From the NCBI RefSeq assembly GCF_000012365.1, contig NC_007651.1, positions 434,001-498,000 on the forward strand: DNA of 64,000 bases, given 5' to 3'. The stretch is from Burkholderia thailandensis E264 (GTDB taxonomy: Bacteria; Pseudomonadota; Gammaproteobacteria; Burkholderiales; Burkholderiaceae). The notes below the pieces were generated by a model. That model did not search any database, was not told the DNA's origin, and was given only the letters and a program-made list of their open reading frames with translations. Positions 27,792 through 36,532 of the stretch are shown in pieces (within the stretch, counting starts at the first letter, position 1; each line of letters opens with the position of its first letter). The translations under genes and the position numbers were made by a program.

Positions 27792-29357
27792 TTACTGCGG
27801 TTGCGGCGCCGACGCGGGCTTCGCAGCCGACGCAGGCTTCGCAGCCGCGCCCTTCGGCGCCGGGGCGGCGCTCGCCTTGGCGGCAGGGCTCTTCGCGGTG
27901 CTGTCGGCGGCGATCATCTTCGACTGCACGACCGGCTTGCCTTCGAGCTTGTTGAGTGCCTGCTGCATCATGAAATCGTCGGCGCTGCCGAACTCGACCG
28001 GCTTGCGTTCGCGATCCTTCTGACGTTGCTCGGGCGTCTTCTTGTCGTTCTGCTCTTCGAGAAGGCGCAACTGCTCCATCCGGCGCTGCTCGCGTTCCTC
28101 GAGCTCCTTCTTCTCGTTCGGGTCCTGCGTGTTCGCGAGGTGGTTCGTGTAGTCGACCTCGCGCGTGACGAGCACGTCGTCCGGATCGCCGTCCGCGTAC
28201 TGATCGACCGGAATGTCGGGCAGGATGCCCTTGTTCTGGATCGAGCGGCCGCTCGGCGTGTAGTAGTACGCGGTCGTCAGGCGCAGCGCGGAATCGGCCG
28301 TCATCGGACGCACCGTCTGCACCGAGCCCTTGCCGAACGTCGCCTTGCCCATGATCAGCGCGCGGTGCGAATCCTGCAGCGCGCCCGCAACGATTTCCGA
28401 GGCCGACGCCGAATAAGCGTTCGTCAGCACGACCATCGGCACCGTCTTGAAGACGGCGGGCAGGTTCTTCAGCGGATCGGAGTCGAACGACGGCAGGCGG
28501 TAGTTCTCGTAGTTGTCGCGGTAGACCTGCTTCGAATCGGGGATCTGGCCGTTCGTCGACACGACGACGGAATCCGGCGGCAGGAACGCGCCCGCGACGC
28601 CGACGGCGCTTTGCAGCAGGCCGCCGCCGTTGTTGCGCAGATCGAGGATCAGGCCCTTCAGCTTCGGCTGCTGGCGCGCGATGTCCTGCAGCTTCGCGGC
28701 GAGATCGGGCGTCGTGCGCTCCTGGAAGCTCGTGATGCGGATGTACGCGTAGCCCGGATCGAGCAGCTTCATCTTCACGCTCTGCACGCGGATCACCGCG
28801 CGGGTGACCGTGACGGGGAACGTGCGGTCGTCGCTCTTGCGGAAGATCGTCAACGTGACCTTCGTGCCGGGCTCGCCGCGCATCTGCTTGACGGCCTTGT
28901 CGAGCGTCATGCCGCGCACAGGGCGATCGTTGATGCGGGTGATCAGGTCGCCCGGACGGATGCCGGCGCGAAACGCGGGCGTGTCCTCGATCGGCGAGAT
29001 CACCTTGACGAGGCCGTCTTCCTGCGAGATCTCGATGCCGAGGCCGGCGAAGCGGCCCTTCGTCTGCTCCTGCAGTTCCTGGTAATCGGTCTTGTCGAGA
29101 TACGACGAATGCGGGTCGAGGCTCGATACCATGCCCTTGATCGCTGCGGTCAAGAGCTTCTTGTCGTCGACGGGCTCGACGTATTCGCGCTTGATCTGCC
29201 CGAACACTTCCGCGAAGAGCCGCAGTTGATCGAGCGGCAGCGGCGCGGCGGCCGTCGTGACGGCCTGCTGGGCCGACGCGGAGATTTGCAGCGTCGCGAA
29301 GACGCCAGTCGCGAGGCCCGCGGCAATCAGGCCGATGTTCTTCAATTTCATACGCAT
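27792..29357 (-). CDS. S41-family carboxyl-terminal processing protease (CtpA/Prc-like)
   Basis: A 521-residue exported serine protease. Order: signal/anchor (residues ~7-30, ending ISASAQQ), a helical region, a PDZ domain (about 90-170, GLGIEISQEDG to GMTLDKAVKQMRGEPG), and the S41 catalytic domain with the SASASEI serine cluster (316-322) and the general-base lysine K343 in ATFGKGSVQ. After ~400 comes a charged coiled-coil (KKELEEREQRRMEQLRLLEE) and a low-complexity Ala/Pro/Lys tail. Such proteases trim periplasmic and outer-membrane proteins. It is downstream of gpmA on the same strand, separated by 181 bases; a joint transcript is possible, as gpmA-ctpA neighbours are common in beta-proteobacteria. 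Confidence 0.93.
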   Translation of the reverse strand: MRMKLKNIGLIAAGLATGVFATLQISASAQQAVTTAAAPLPLDQLRLFAEVFGQIKREYVEPVDDKKLLTAAIKGMVSSLDPHSSYLDKTDYQELQEQTKGRFAGLGIEISQEDGLVKVISPIEDTPAFRAGIRPGDLITRINDRPVRGMTLDKAVKQMRGEPGTKVTLTIFRKSDDRTFPVTVTRAVIRVQSVKMKLLDPGYAYIRITSFQERTTPDLAAKLQDIARQQPKLKGLILDLRNNGGGLLQSAVGVAGAFLPPDSVVVSTNGQIPDSKQVYRDNYENYRLPSFDSDPLKNLPAVFKTVPMVVLTNAYSASASEIVAGALQDSHRALIMGKATFGKGSVQTVRPMTADSALRLTTAYYYTPSGRSIQNKGILPDIPVDQYADGDPDDVLVTREVDYTNHLANTQDPNEKKELEEREQRRMEQLRLLEEQNDKKTPEQRQKDRERKPVEFGSADDFMMQQALNKLEGKPVVQSKMIAADSTAKSPAAKASAAPAPKGAAAKPASAAKPASAPQPQ

Positions 29358-29538
29358 AGAGTCTGGTGCGGTCGGAAAGCGCGTGGCTGTCGCGGGAGCA
29401 ACGGGACGGTCACAGGACGGTCAAGTATAACTGTTCGTCCGGACGCCTTGTGGATCGGGACGAAACGGGGAGCGCCGGCTAGGTTCAGACAGCGCCGCGC
29501 GAAACAGGTTCGCGCGGCGCGCGGGGCGGCGGGGCGGA

Positions 29539-30291
29539 TTACGCCGCGGACGCCTTGCCCTGCTGCGCGACGGCGGCCTGCGCCTTCGCGATCGCTTCCG
29601 GGTCGCCGAGGTAGTAGTGCCGGATGGGCGTGAGGTTCGCGTCGAGCTCGTAGACGAGCGGCACGCCGTTCGGAATGTTCAGGCCGACGATGTCCGCGTC
29701 CGAAATGCCGTCGAGATACTTGACCAGCGCGCGGATCGAGTTGCCGTGCGCGGCGATCAGCACCTGCTTGCCGGCCTTCACCGCGGGCGCGATCGATTCG
29801 TTCCACAGCGGCAGCACGCGCGCGACCGTGTCCTTCAGGCACTCGGTGAGCGGGAGTTGCTCGCGCGGCACCTTCGCGTAGCGCGGATCGCCGTATGGCG
29901 CGCGCTCGTCGGTCGGCTCGAGCGCGGGCGGCGGCGTGTCGTAGCTGCGGCGCCAGACGAGCACCTGCTCGTCGCCGTACTTCGCGGCCGTCTCAGCCTT
30001 GTTCAGGCCCGACAGCGCGCCGTAATGACGCTCGTTCAGCCGCCACGAATGGACGACGGGCACGTACATCAGATCCATCTGGTCCTGAACGTGCCAGAGC
30101 GTGCGGATCGCGCGCTTGAGCACCGACGTGTATGCGATATCGAACGTGTAGCCGGCTTCCTTCAGGAGCAGCCCGGCCTGCCGGGCTTCGCTGTTGCCTT
30201 GTTCGGTCAGGTCGACGTCGACCCAGCCGGTGAAGCGGTTTTCCTTGTTCCAGGTCGATTCGCCGTGGCGGATGAGAACGAGCTTGTACAT
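29539..30291 (-). CDS. gpmA: 2,3-bisphosphoglycerate-dependent phosphoglycerate mutase
   Basis: A 250-residue glycolytic mutase interconverting 3- and 2-phosphoglycerate. The phospho-histidine is H9 in [20 protein letters not shown], and the second active-site histidine lies in [16 protein letters not shown]. Its length equals that of E. coli GpmA. It diverges from the rhodanese gene at 30425, and the 133-base gap must hold both promoters. Confidence 0.96.
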
Positions 30292-30374
30292 AGATGCTTG
30301 CGGTCGGTGGTGAGGAAGCGGTAAGCACGGATGCGGACCCGGCTCTGGGGCGACATCGCGTCAGACGGTTATTT

Positions 30375-30380
30375 TATAAT
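30375..30380 (+). promoter_or_regulatory. -10 box of the rhodanese-grxC-secB-gpsA cluster
   Basis: A perfect TATAAT lies 45 bases ahead of the rhodanese start, in the divergent gap with gpmA. The candidate -35, GACATC at 30352, is weak. Confidence 0.45.
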
Positions 30381-30424
30381 GGCGGGATTGCCCTTTCCGA
30401 TTTCTCTTTTTCGGCGGATTTTCC

Positions 30425-30832
30425 GTGACGTTCTTCACCGATTACACGAACCTCGCGCTCATCGCGATCCTGGTGGTTTCCGGCGGCCTGCTCGCGTGGC
30501 CCGCGCTGCGGCGCGGCGGCGGCGGCCTGTCCGCCGCGGAGGCGACCCAACTGATCAACCGCCGCAACGCGGTCGTCGTCGATCTGCGGCCGGCGGCCGA
30601 GTACGGCGCGGGTCACCTGCCGTCCGCGCGCTCCGTCGAGTTCGGCGAATTGCAGGCGAAGGCCGGCCAGTTGTCGAAGAACAAGGCCACGCCCGTGCTG
30701 CTCGTGTGCCAGAACGGTCAGCAGTCGCAAAAAGCGCGCAAGATCGTCGAGGAAGCGGGCTACCAGGACGTCCATGTGCTGCAGGGCGGCGTCGCCGCAT
30801 GGCAGCAGGCCGGCATGCCGGTCGTCAAATAA
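30425..30832 (+). CDS. Rhodanese-like protein with N-terminal membrane anchor
   Basis: A 135-residue protein. One membrane helix (about 8-27) is followed by a single rhodanese domain with the active-site cysteine C95 in VLLVCQNGQQSQKA. The family resembles E. coli YibN, which is likewise encoded just ahead of grxC, secB and gpsA. It probably handles sulfane sulfur at the membrane; its substrate is not known. grxC follows after 11 bases. Confidence 0.9.
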   Translation: MTFFTDYTNLALIAILVVSGGLLAWPALRRGGGGLSAAEATQLINRRNAVVVDLRPAAEYGAGHLPSARSVEFGELQAKAGQLSKNKATPVLLVCQNGQQSQKARKIVEEAGYQDVHVLQGGVAAWQQAGMPVVK

Positions 30833-30843
30833 GGAGTGGCGAA

Positions 30844-31104
30844 GTGAACAAAGTGGTCATGTACAGCACGCAGGTGTGCCCGTATTGCATGCAGGCCGAG
30901 CGGCTCCTCAAGCTGCGCGGCGTCGAGCACGTCGAGAAGGTGCTGATCGACAAGGAGCCGGAGCGCCGCGCGGAAATGATGGAGCGCACCGGCCGCCGCA
31001 CCGTGCCGCAAATCTATATCGGCGACACGCACGTCGGCGGCTACGACGATTTGTCGAAGCTCGACCGCGAAGGCGGCCTGAAGCCGCTTCTCGAAGCCGC
31101 CTGA
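30844..31104 (+). CDS. grxC: Glutaredoxin 3
   Basis: An 86-residue glutaredoxin with the dithiol motif C12-P-Y-C15, the cis-proline block RTVPQIYIGDTHVGGYDDL and a usual length. It reduces protein disulfides with glutathione, made by the gshAB products encoded earlier. It starts at the GTG at 30844; the frame is open far upstream only because it overlaps the rhodanese gene in another frame. An AAGGAG ribosome site lies at 30832-30837. Confidence 0.94.
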   Translation: MNKVVMYSTQVCPYCMQAERLLKLRGVEHVEKVLIDKEPERRAEMMERTGRRTVPQIYIGDTHVGGYDDLSKLDREGGLKPLLEAA

Positions 31105-31221
31105 CAAGGCGCAAGCCATCCGCGCGGCCGCCGTCTTGCGGGCGGCGCGCGGTCCAAGCACGATCGCACCGGGCGTGCCGGAGGGTTCCGGCCGCCGCGA
31201 AATCATTTTTAGGGAGCCACC

Positions 31222-31695
31222 ATGTCCGACGTCGAAAACCAACCGTTCTTCAACATCCAGCGCATTTACCTGAAGGATCTGTCGCTCGAGCAGCCGAATT
31301 CGCCCGCGATCTTCCTCGAGCAGGAGATGCCCGCCGTTGAAGTCGAGGTCGACGTGAAGGCCGAGCGTCTCGCCGACACCGTCTACGAGATCGTCGTCGC
31401 GGGCACCGTCACCGCGAAGGTGCGCGAGAAGGTCGCGTTTCTCGTCGAGGCGAAGCAGGCTGGCATTTTCGACATCCGCAACATCCCCGCCGAGCAGATC
31501 GATCCGCTTTGCGGCATCGCGTGCCCGACGATCCTGTTCCCGTACCTGCGCTCGAACATCGCCGATTCGATCACGCGCGCGGGCTTTCCGCCCATCCATC
31601 TCGCGGAGATCAACTTCCAGGCGCTGTACGAGCAGCGCTTGGCCGAGATCGCGCAGCAGCAAGGCGGCGCGCCGAACGGCACGACGCTGAACTGA
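31222..31695 (+). CDS. secB: Protein-export chaperone SecB
   Basis: A 157-residue tetrameric chaperone that holds presecretory proteins unfolded and hands them to SecA. Family blocks: [20 protein letters not shown], the acidic [19 protein letters not shown], and [19 protein letters not shown]. It is preceded by AGGGAG at a good distance. gpsA follows after 25 bases, as in E. coli. Confidence 0.97.
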
Positions 31696-31720
31696 GTATG
31701 AACGACGACCGGTGCTGAGC

Positions 31721-32719
31721 ATGAAAGTCGCTGTTCTCGGCGCCGGCGCGTGGGGCACCGCGCTCGCGGCGCATCTCGCCGCGCGGCACGACACGCTGCT
31801 CTGGGCGCGCGACGCGGCGCTCGTCGCCGAGCTTGCCGCGCGGCGCGAGAACGTCCGCTACCTGGACGGCGTCGCGCTGCCGCCCGCATTGCGCTACGAG
31901 GCCGATCTCACGGCGGCGCTGTCGCACGCGCAGGCGGACGACGCGCTCTGCGTGATCGCCGCGCCCGTGGCCGGCTTGCGCGCGCTGTGCCGCGCGATGC
32001 GCGATGCGGGCCGCGTGCCCGCCCACTTCGTGTGGGTCTGCAAGGGCTTCGAGGCCGACACGCGGCTGCTGCCGCATCAGATGGTCGCCGAGGAACTGCC
32101 GGATCACGCGAGCTACGGCGTGCTGTCGGGCCCGAGCTTCGCGCGCGAAGTCGCGCAGGGGCTGCCCGTCGCGCTGACGGTTGCGAGCGCGTCGGCCGCA
32201 TGCCGCGGGCGCACGCTCGCCGCGTTCCATCACGGCGCGATGCGCATCTATACGGGCGACGACGTCGTCGGCGTCGAGGTCGGCGGCGCGGTGAAGAACG
32301 TGCTTGCGATCGCGACGGGCATCGCCGACGGCTTGGGCCTCGGCCTCAACGCGCGCGCGGCGCTCGTTACGCGCGGGCTCGCGGAGATGTCGCGTCTGGG
32401 CGTCGCGCTCGGCGGCCGCGCGGAGACGTTCACGGGCCTCACGGGCCTGGGCGACCTGATCCTCACGGCGACGGGCGATCTGTCGCGCAACCGGACCGTC
32501 GGCCTGCAGCTCGCGGCCGGCCGCTCGCTCGACGACATTCTGGCCGCGCTCGGCCACGTGGCCGAAGGCGTGCGGTGCGCGCGCGCGGTGCTGTCGATCG
32601 CGCGCGAGCGCGGCGTCGACATGCCGATCACCGAGGCGGTATGCGCGGTGCTGTTCGACGGCGTCGCGCCGCGCGACGCGGTGAGCGGCCTGCTGCGGCG
32701 GGACGCGAAGGCCGAATAG
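31721..32719 (+). CDS. gpsA: NAD(P)-dependent glycerol-3-phosphate dehydrogenase
   Basis: A 332-residue enzyme making sn-glycerol-3-phosphate for phospholipids. The N-terminal nucleotide-binding motif is [30 protein letters not shown] and [18 protein letters not shown] (with the catalytic lysine) follow. The ATG at 31721 is chosen over 31712 because it begins the beta-strand of the Rossmann fold. It ends the rhodanese-grxC-secB-gpsA cluster. Confidence 0.96.
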   Translation: MKVAVLGAGAWGTALAAHLAARHDTLLWARDAALVAELAARRENVRYLDGVALPPALRYEADLTAALSHAQADDALCVIAAPVAGLRALCRAMRDAGRVPAHFVWVCKGFEADTRLLPHQMVAEELPDHASYGVLSGPSFAREVAQGLPVALTVASASAACRGRTLAAFHHGAMRIYTGDDVVGVEVGGAVKNVLAIATGIADGLGLGLNARAALVTRGLAEMSRLGVALGGRAETFTGLTGLGDLILTATGDLSRNRTVGLQLAAGRSLDDILAALGHVAEGVRCARAVLSIARERGVDMPITEAVCAVLFDGVAPRDAVSGLLRRDAKAE

Positions 32720-32862
32720 GGTCCGTCGAGCCGGATCGAATCCAATCCGAATCGAACGAACGCGGGCGCGCTGCGCGGCGCGCCCGCGTTCGCGCGTTCA
32801 GTGCGACCGGCGGCGCGTGAGCGTACGCTGTGCGCATCGCGATCAACTCGGTGGAGGGCATC

Positions 32863-33396
32863 ATGCCGAACATCGGTTCGACGTCGGTCGAAGCGCGCGT
32901 CGTCGACATCACGACGCTCGCGCTCGATGCGATCGTCAATGCGGCCAATGCGTCGCTGCTGGGCGGCGGCGGCGTCGACGGCGCGATCCACCGCGCGGCG
33001 GGGCCCGAGCTCGTGAAGGAATGCGCGACGCTCGGCGGCTGCGCGACGGGCGACGCGAAGCTCACGCGAGGCTATCGCTTGCCTGCGAAATACGTGATCC
33101 ACACGGTCGGCCCGGTCTGGCACGGCGGCAAGCGCGGCGAGGCCGAGCTGCTCGCGTCGTGCTACCGGCGCTCGCTCGAAGTCGCGGCCGGCGCCGGCTG
33201 CACGTCGATCGCGTTTCCGGCGATCAGTTGCGGCGCGTATCGCTTTCCGCCAGGCGACGCGACCGCGATCGCGGTGCGTACCGTGACCGGCGCGCTCGCG
33301 GGCGAACTGGCCGATGCACGATTCGAGCGCGTCGTATTCGCGTGCTTTTCCGACGAGATGCTCGATCTTTATCGCGCGGCGCTCGCGCGTGTTTGA
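32863..33396 (+). CDS. Macro-domain ADP-ribose hydrolase (YmdB-like)
   Basis: A 177-residue single macro domain. The hallmark blocks are [31 protein letters not shown] and the phosphate-loop [13 protein letters not shown]. Proteins of this MacroD/YmdB group remove O-acetyl-ADP-ribose or ADP-ribose from glutamate, and YmdB modulates RNase III in E. coli. The ATG at 32863 has GGAGG at 32851-32855. The gene is 143 bases after gpsA and tail-to-tail with trmL (12-base gap). Confidence 0.92.
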   Translation: MPNIGSTSVEARVVDITTLALDAIVNAANASLLGGGGVDGAIHRAAGPELVKECATLGGCATGDAKLTRGYRLPAKYVIHTVGPVWHGGKRGEAELLASCYRRSLEVAAGAGCTSIAFPAISCGAYRFPPGDATAIAVRTVTGALAGELADARFERVVFACFSDEMLDLYRAALARV

Positions 33397-33408
33397 GTGC
33401 GCGTCCGT

Positions 33409-33879
33409 TCAAGCCCCGCCTTCGAACCCCGCCTGCCGCCACGCCTCGAACACGACGACCGCGACCGTGTTCGACAGATTGAGGCTGCGATTGCCGGGCC
33501 GCATCGGCAGCCGCACGCGCTGCTCGGGCGCGAAGCGCTCGACGAGCGCTGGCGTGAGCCCGCGCGTCTCCGAACCGAACACGAACCAGTCGCCCGGCTC
33601 GAACGCGCGATCGTGGAAGCGGCCCGAGCCGCGCGTGGTGAACGCGAACGTCCGCGCGGGATCGGGCGCTTCGGCGGCGACGAACGCGTCCCAGTCGCGA
33701 TGCACGTGCATTTGCGCGTATTCGTGATAGTCGAGCCCCGCGCGCCGCATCTTCGCGTCGTCGAGCGGAAAGCCGAGCGGCTCGATCAAATGCAGTCGCG
33801 CGCCCGTGTTGGCGCACAGCCTGATCACGTTGCCGGTGTTCGGCGGAATTTCGGGCTCGACGAGAACGACGTTGAACAT
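33409..33879 (-). CDS. trmL: tRNA (cytidine/uridine-34-2'-O)-methyltransferase TrmL
   Basis: A 156-residue SPOUT-class methyltransferase that modifies the wobble base of tRNA-Leu. The trefoil-knot SAM site is recognised by EPEIPPNTGNVIRLCANTG, VFGSETRGLTPAL and NRSLNLSNTVAVVVFE. Length matches E. coli TrmL (157). It is 51 bases downstream of comF on the same strand. Confidence 0.95.
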   Translation of the reverse strand: MFNVVLVEPEIPPNTGNVIRLCANTGARLHLIEPLGFPLDDAKMRRAGLDYHEYAQMHVHRDWDAFVAAEAPDPARTFAFTTRGSGRFHDRAFEPGDWFVFGSETRGLTPALVERFAPEQRVRLPMRPGNRSLNLSNTVAVVVFEAWRQAGFEGGA

Positions 33880-33930
33880 GTTTGGATTCGATGGGTGAAG
33901 TGCGTGTGAACGCGTGTGGCGAGTGCGCCG

Positions 33931-34698
33931 TCAATCCTTCGCGGTGCGCAGCGCGACAAAATTCGTCACGCGCCGCGCGCCCGCATCCTTCAGTTTGCGC
34001 GCGAGCGCATCGAGCGTCGCGCCCGACGTCATCACATCGTCGACGACGCCGATATGCCACCCCGCGACCGGGCGCGCGACGTCGAACGCCGCCGCGACGT
34101 TCGCGCGCCGCGCGTCGAGCGCAAGCCGCGACTGCGGCGCGGTGTCGGCCACGCGCGCGATGAGCGTCGCGTCGGCGCGCACCTTCAGCGCGCGTGCGAG
34201 CGGCCGCGCGATCGCCCACGCCTGGTTGTAGCCGCGTTCGGCGAGCCGGCGCCGCGCGAGCGGCACGGGCGCGATCACGTCGAGCGGCGGCGCGCCGTCG
34301 AGCGCGTCCGTCGCGAGCCGCGCGAGGCGCTCGCCGAATTCGCGGCCAAGCGCGAGCCGTGCGCGAAACTTCAGGTCGAGCGCGAGGCTGTCGAGCGGCG
34401 CGCGATAGTCGGCGAGCGCGAGCGTCGCGTCGAACCGCGGCGGCATCCTCGCGCATGCGCCGCAGCGGTAGCGCATCGCCCCGCGCGCGCCGGGCAGCGG
34501 CAGCGCGCAGCGCGGACAGCGCAGCCGCGCCTCATTCCAATAGGCGTCGTCGCAACAGTCGCAAATCGTCCTATGTGACAAATTGCCGCACAGTGCGCAG
34601 CGGTTCGGCAACGCGGCAGCGGAAAAGCGTGCCAGGACAATGCCCACGCGCGCCGCCGCCGCGCGTATGTTGCGGCGCAATATGGCCGGATTCGTCAT
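33931..34698 (-). CDS. comF: ComF-family phosphoribosyltransferase-like protein
   Basis: A 255-residue protein of the ComF/GntX group. The N-terminus has a zinc-ribbon with four CxxC pairs (CALC, CDCC, CPRC, CGAC, about residues 34-85), and the C-terminus a PRTase domain with the PRPP loop VVDDVMTSGATLDALARK. In competent bacteria ComF is needed for DNA uptake, although its reaction is unresolved. With comM in the same window it suggests retained competence functions. The start at 34698 is taken because further upstream codons overlap the divergent methyltransferase. Confidence 0.9.
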   Translation of the reverse strand: MTNPAILRRNIRAAAARVGIVLARFSAAALPNRCALCGNLSHRTICDCCDDAYWNEARLRCPRCALPLPGARGAMRYRCGACARMPPRFDATLALADYRAPLDSLALDLKFRARLALGREFGERLARLATDALDGAPPLDVIAPVPLARRRLAERGYNQAWAIARPLARALKVRADATLIARVADTAPQSRLALDARRANVAAAFDVARPVAGWHIGVVDDVMTSGATLDALARKLKDAGARRVTNFVALRTAKD

Positions 34699-34781
34699 TG
34701 CCGGGCTCCTGCGGAGGGCCGCTTCGCTGAATGGCGCGAAGCGAGCGAGTATACTTCGGGCTCTTCGCCAGTGTGCCCGAC

Positions 34782-35747
34782 ATGTCCCCAGCTTCCGCAA
34801 AAACCGGCCGTCCGGCCTACGATCCGCGGCGCTTGCGGCGGATCTTCGACCGCCGCGCCGCCGCGTTCGACGCCGTGTCGTTCCTGCCGCGCGAGATCGC
34901 GCAGCGGATGCGCGAGCGTCTCGACTACATCAAGGTGAATCCGTCGGGCGTGCTCGATGCGGGCTGCGGCACGGGCGACGACCTGCCGCTGTTGCGCGCG
35001 CGCTTTCCCGAGGCGCCCGTGTTCGGCGTCGACGCGTCGGGCGGGATGCTCGCGCGCGCGGCTGCGCGCGACACGGTCGAGACGAGCTGGCGCCGGTTCC
35101 TGCCCGCGACGCTCACGAAGGCGCTCGGCCACCGCGGGCCGCGCGTCGCGCAAGCCGACTTCTCCGCTTTGCCGTTCGCGAGCGATGCGTTCGATCTGCT
35201 CTGGTCCAACTTCGCTCTGCATTGGCACGCGCGTCCCGATCTCGTGTTTCCCGAATGGCACCGCGTGCTGCGTGTCGACGGGCTGCTGATGTTCAGCACG
35301 CTCGGCCCCGACACGCTGCGCGAGTTGCGCGCCGCGTGCGCGGACGCGGCCGCCGCGACGGGCGACACACGCGCCGTCGCGCGCGTGATTGACTTCGTCG
35401 ACATGCACGACCTCGGCGACATGCTTGTCGAGAGCGGCTTCGAGATTCCGGTGATGGACCAGGAGACGCTGACCGTCACGTACAAGTCCGCCGGTTCGCT
35501 GCTCGCCGACGTGCGCCGTCTCGGCGCGTATCCGTTCGAGCGCGAAGCGTCGGGCCATGCGTCGCGCCGCCTGCACGCGGCGCTGCACGATGCGCTCGAG
35601 GCGCGCCGGCGCGACGACGGAACGATTCCGCTCACGTACGAAGTGATCTATGGGCATGCATGGAAGGCGGCGCCGCGCATGACGGCGGAGGGCTTCAGCA
35701 TCGTGCGCGTGCAGGACATCGGCAAAGGGCGGCCGAAGCGTTCGTGA
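34782..35747 (+). CDS. Class I SAM-dependent methyltransferase, BioC/NDUFAF5-like
   Basis: A 321-residue methyltransferase with SAM motif I in VLDAGCGTGDDLPLLRARFP, motif post-I VFGVDASGGML, and LLWSNFALHWHARPDLVFPE as the substrate-proximal block. The N-terminal region (RRIFDRRAAAFDAVSFLPRE) resembles BioC and the complex-I assembly factor NDUFAF5. No biotin gene is adjacent, so BioC is possible but unproved. The start at 34782 is preferred over 34731; it is divergent from comF. Confidence 0.85.
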   Translation: MSPASAKTGRPAYDPRRLRRIFDRRAAAFDAVSFLPREIAQRMRERLDYIKVNPSGVLDAGCGTGDDLPLLRARFPEAPVFGVDASGGMLARAAARDTVETSWRRFLPATLTKALGHRGPRVAQADFSALPFASDAFDLLWSNFALHWHARPDLVFPEWHRVLRVDGLLMFSTLGPDTLRELRAACADAAAATGDTRAVARVIDFVDMHDLGDMLVESGFEIPVMDQETLTVTYKSAGSLLADVRRLGAYPFEREASGHASRRLHAALHDALEARRRDDGTIPLTYEVIYGHAWKAAPRMTAEGFSIVRVQDIGKGRPKRS

Positions 35748-35864
35748 CGCGGTAAAGAGGGGTTTCGTTATGCCGGAAATTAACGGCCGAGGAACGCTGG
35801 GAAAAGCCTCCTAAAACGGCCGGGAAGCTTGTCGCGCTTGGCTCGCCGGGCGATGGCCGTTTGC

Positions 35865-35893
35865 TTGTGGATGACTTTGAACCCGCCTATAAT
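35865..35893 (+). promoter_or_regulatory. Sigma-70 promoter of the cytochrome oxidase operon
   Basis: TTGTGG (35865-35870) and a perfect TATAAT (35888-35893) are separated by 17 bases, 90 bases ahead of the DUF2244 start. It is the only strong promoter seen ahead of coxB. Confidence 0.65.
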
Positions 35894-35982
35894 GCGACAG
35901 TTTGTCGTCCTGGGGGTCCTCACAATACAGGGCGGCCGGCCCGATGCGGGCAAGCATCAAACGCCATTCGCGAGAGGCAGCG

Positions 35983-36459
35983 ATGGAAGCAGCGAACGGG
36001 TTGCACGACGCCGAGCCGGTCCTCGCGGACTGGCTGATGAAGCGCAACTGTTCGGTGTCTCCGCGCCAGTTCGTGGCGTTCTATGTGTCGCTCGCGGCGT
36101 TTTCGCTGTTGATCGCGGTCCTGTTGCTGTGGCGCGGAGCGTGGCTCGTGCTGCCTTTCACCGGGATCGAGTTGCTGGCGGTGGGCGTCGCGTTTGCCAT
36201 CTACGCGCGCCATGCAGTCGATTACGAACGCATCCGGCTGTTTCCTCACCGGCTCGTCATCGAGCGGATGAGCGCGGAGCGGCTGACGCAGATCGAATTG
36301 AATCCGCGCTGGGTGCGGGTCGAGCCGGGTGCGTCGCCGCGCGATCCCATCAAGCTGGTGTCGCGCGGAGAGTCCGTCGTGGTCGGGCAGCACCTCGCGC
36401 AATACCGGCGCGCGCAGTTCGCGCGCGAGCTGCGCGCCTCGCTTTCGCGCTGCGGCTGA
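35983..36459 (+). CDS. DUF2244 domain membrane protein
   Basis: A ~158-residue protein with two adjacent membrane helices (about residues 35-56 and 58-77) and a soluble C-terminal part. The core CSVSPRQFVAFYVSLAAFSL and ERIRLFPHRLVIER are typical of DUF2244, a family often encoded next to aa3 oxidase genes in proteobacteria. Function unknown; assembly or membrane insertion of the oxidase is the natural guess. The ATG at 35983 follows AGAGGCAG; an ATG at 35902 would add 27 residues. coxB starts 73 bases later. Confidence 0.82.
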   Translation: MEAANGLHDAEPVLADWLMKRNCSVSPRQFVAFYVSLAAFSLLIAVLLLWRGAWLVLPFTGIELLAVGVAFAIYARHAVDYERIRLFPHRLVIERMSAERLTQIELNPRWVRVEPGASPRDPIKLVSRGESVVVGQHLAQYRRAQFARELRASLSRCG

Positions 36460-36532
36460 ACGAGGCGGCGGGCGTGACGCGGGCGGCCTGCGACGGGGGA
36501 GGGTTTGAATGGAAATTTTGGGTAAGGAAGCT

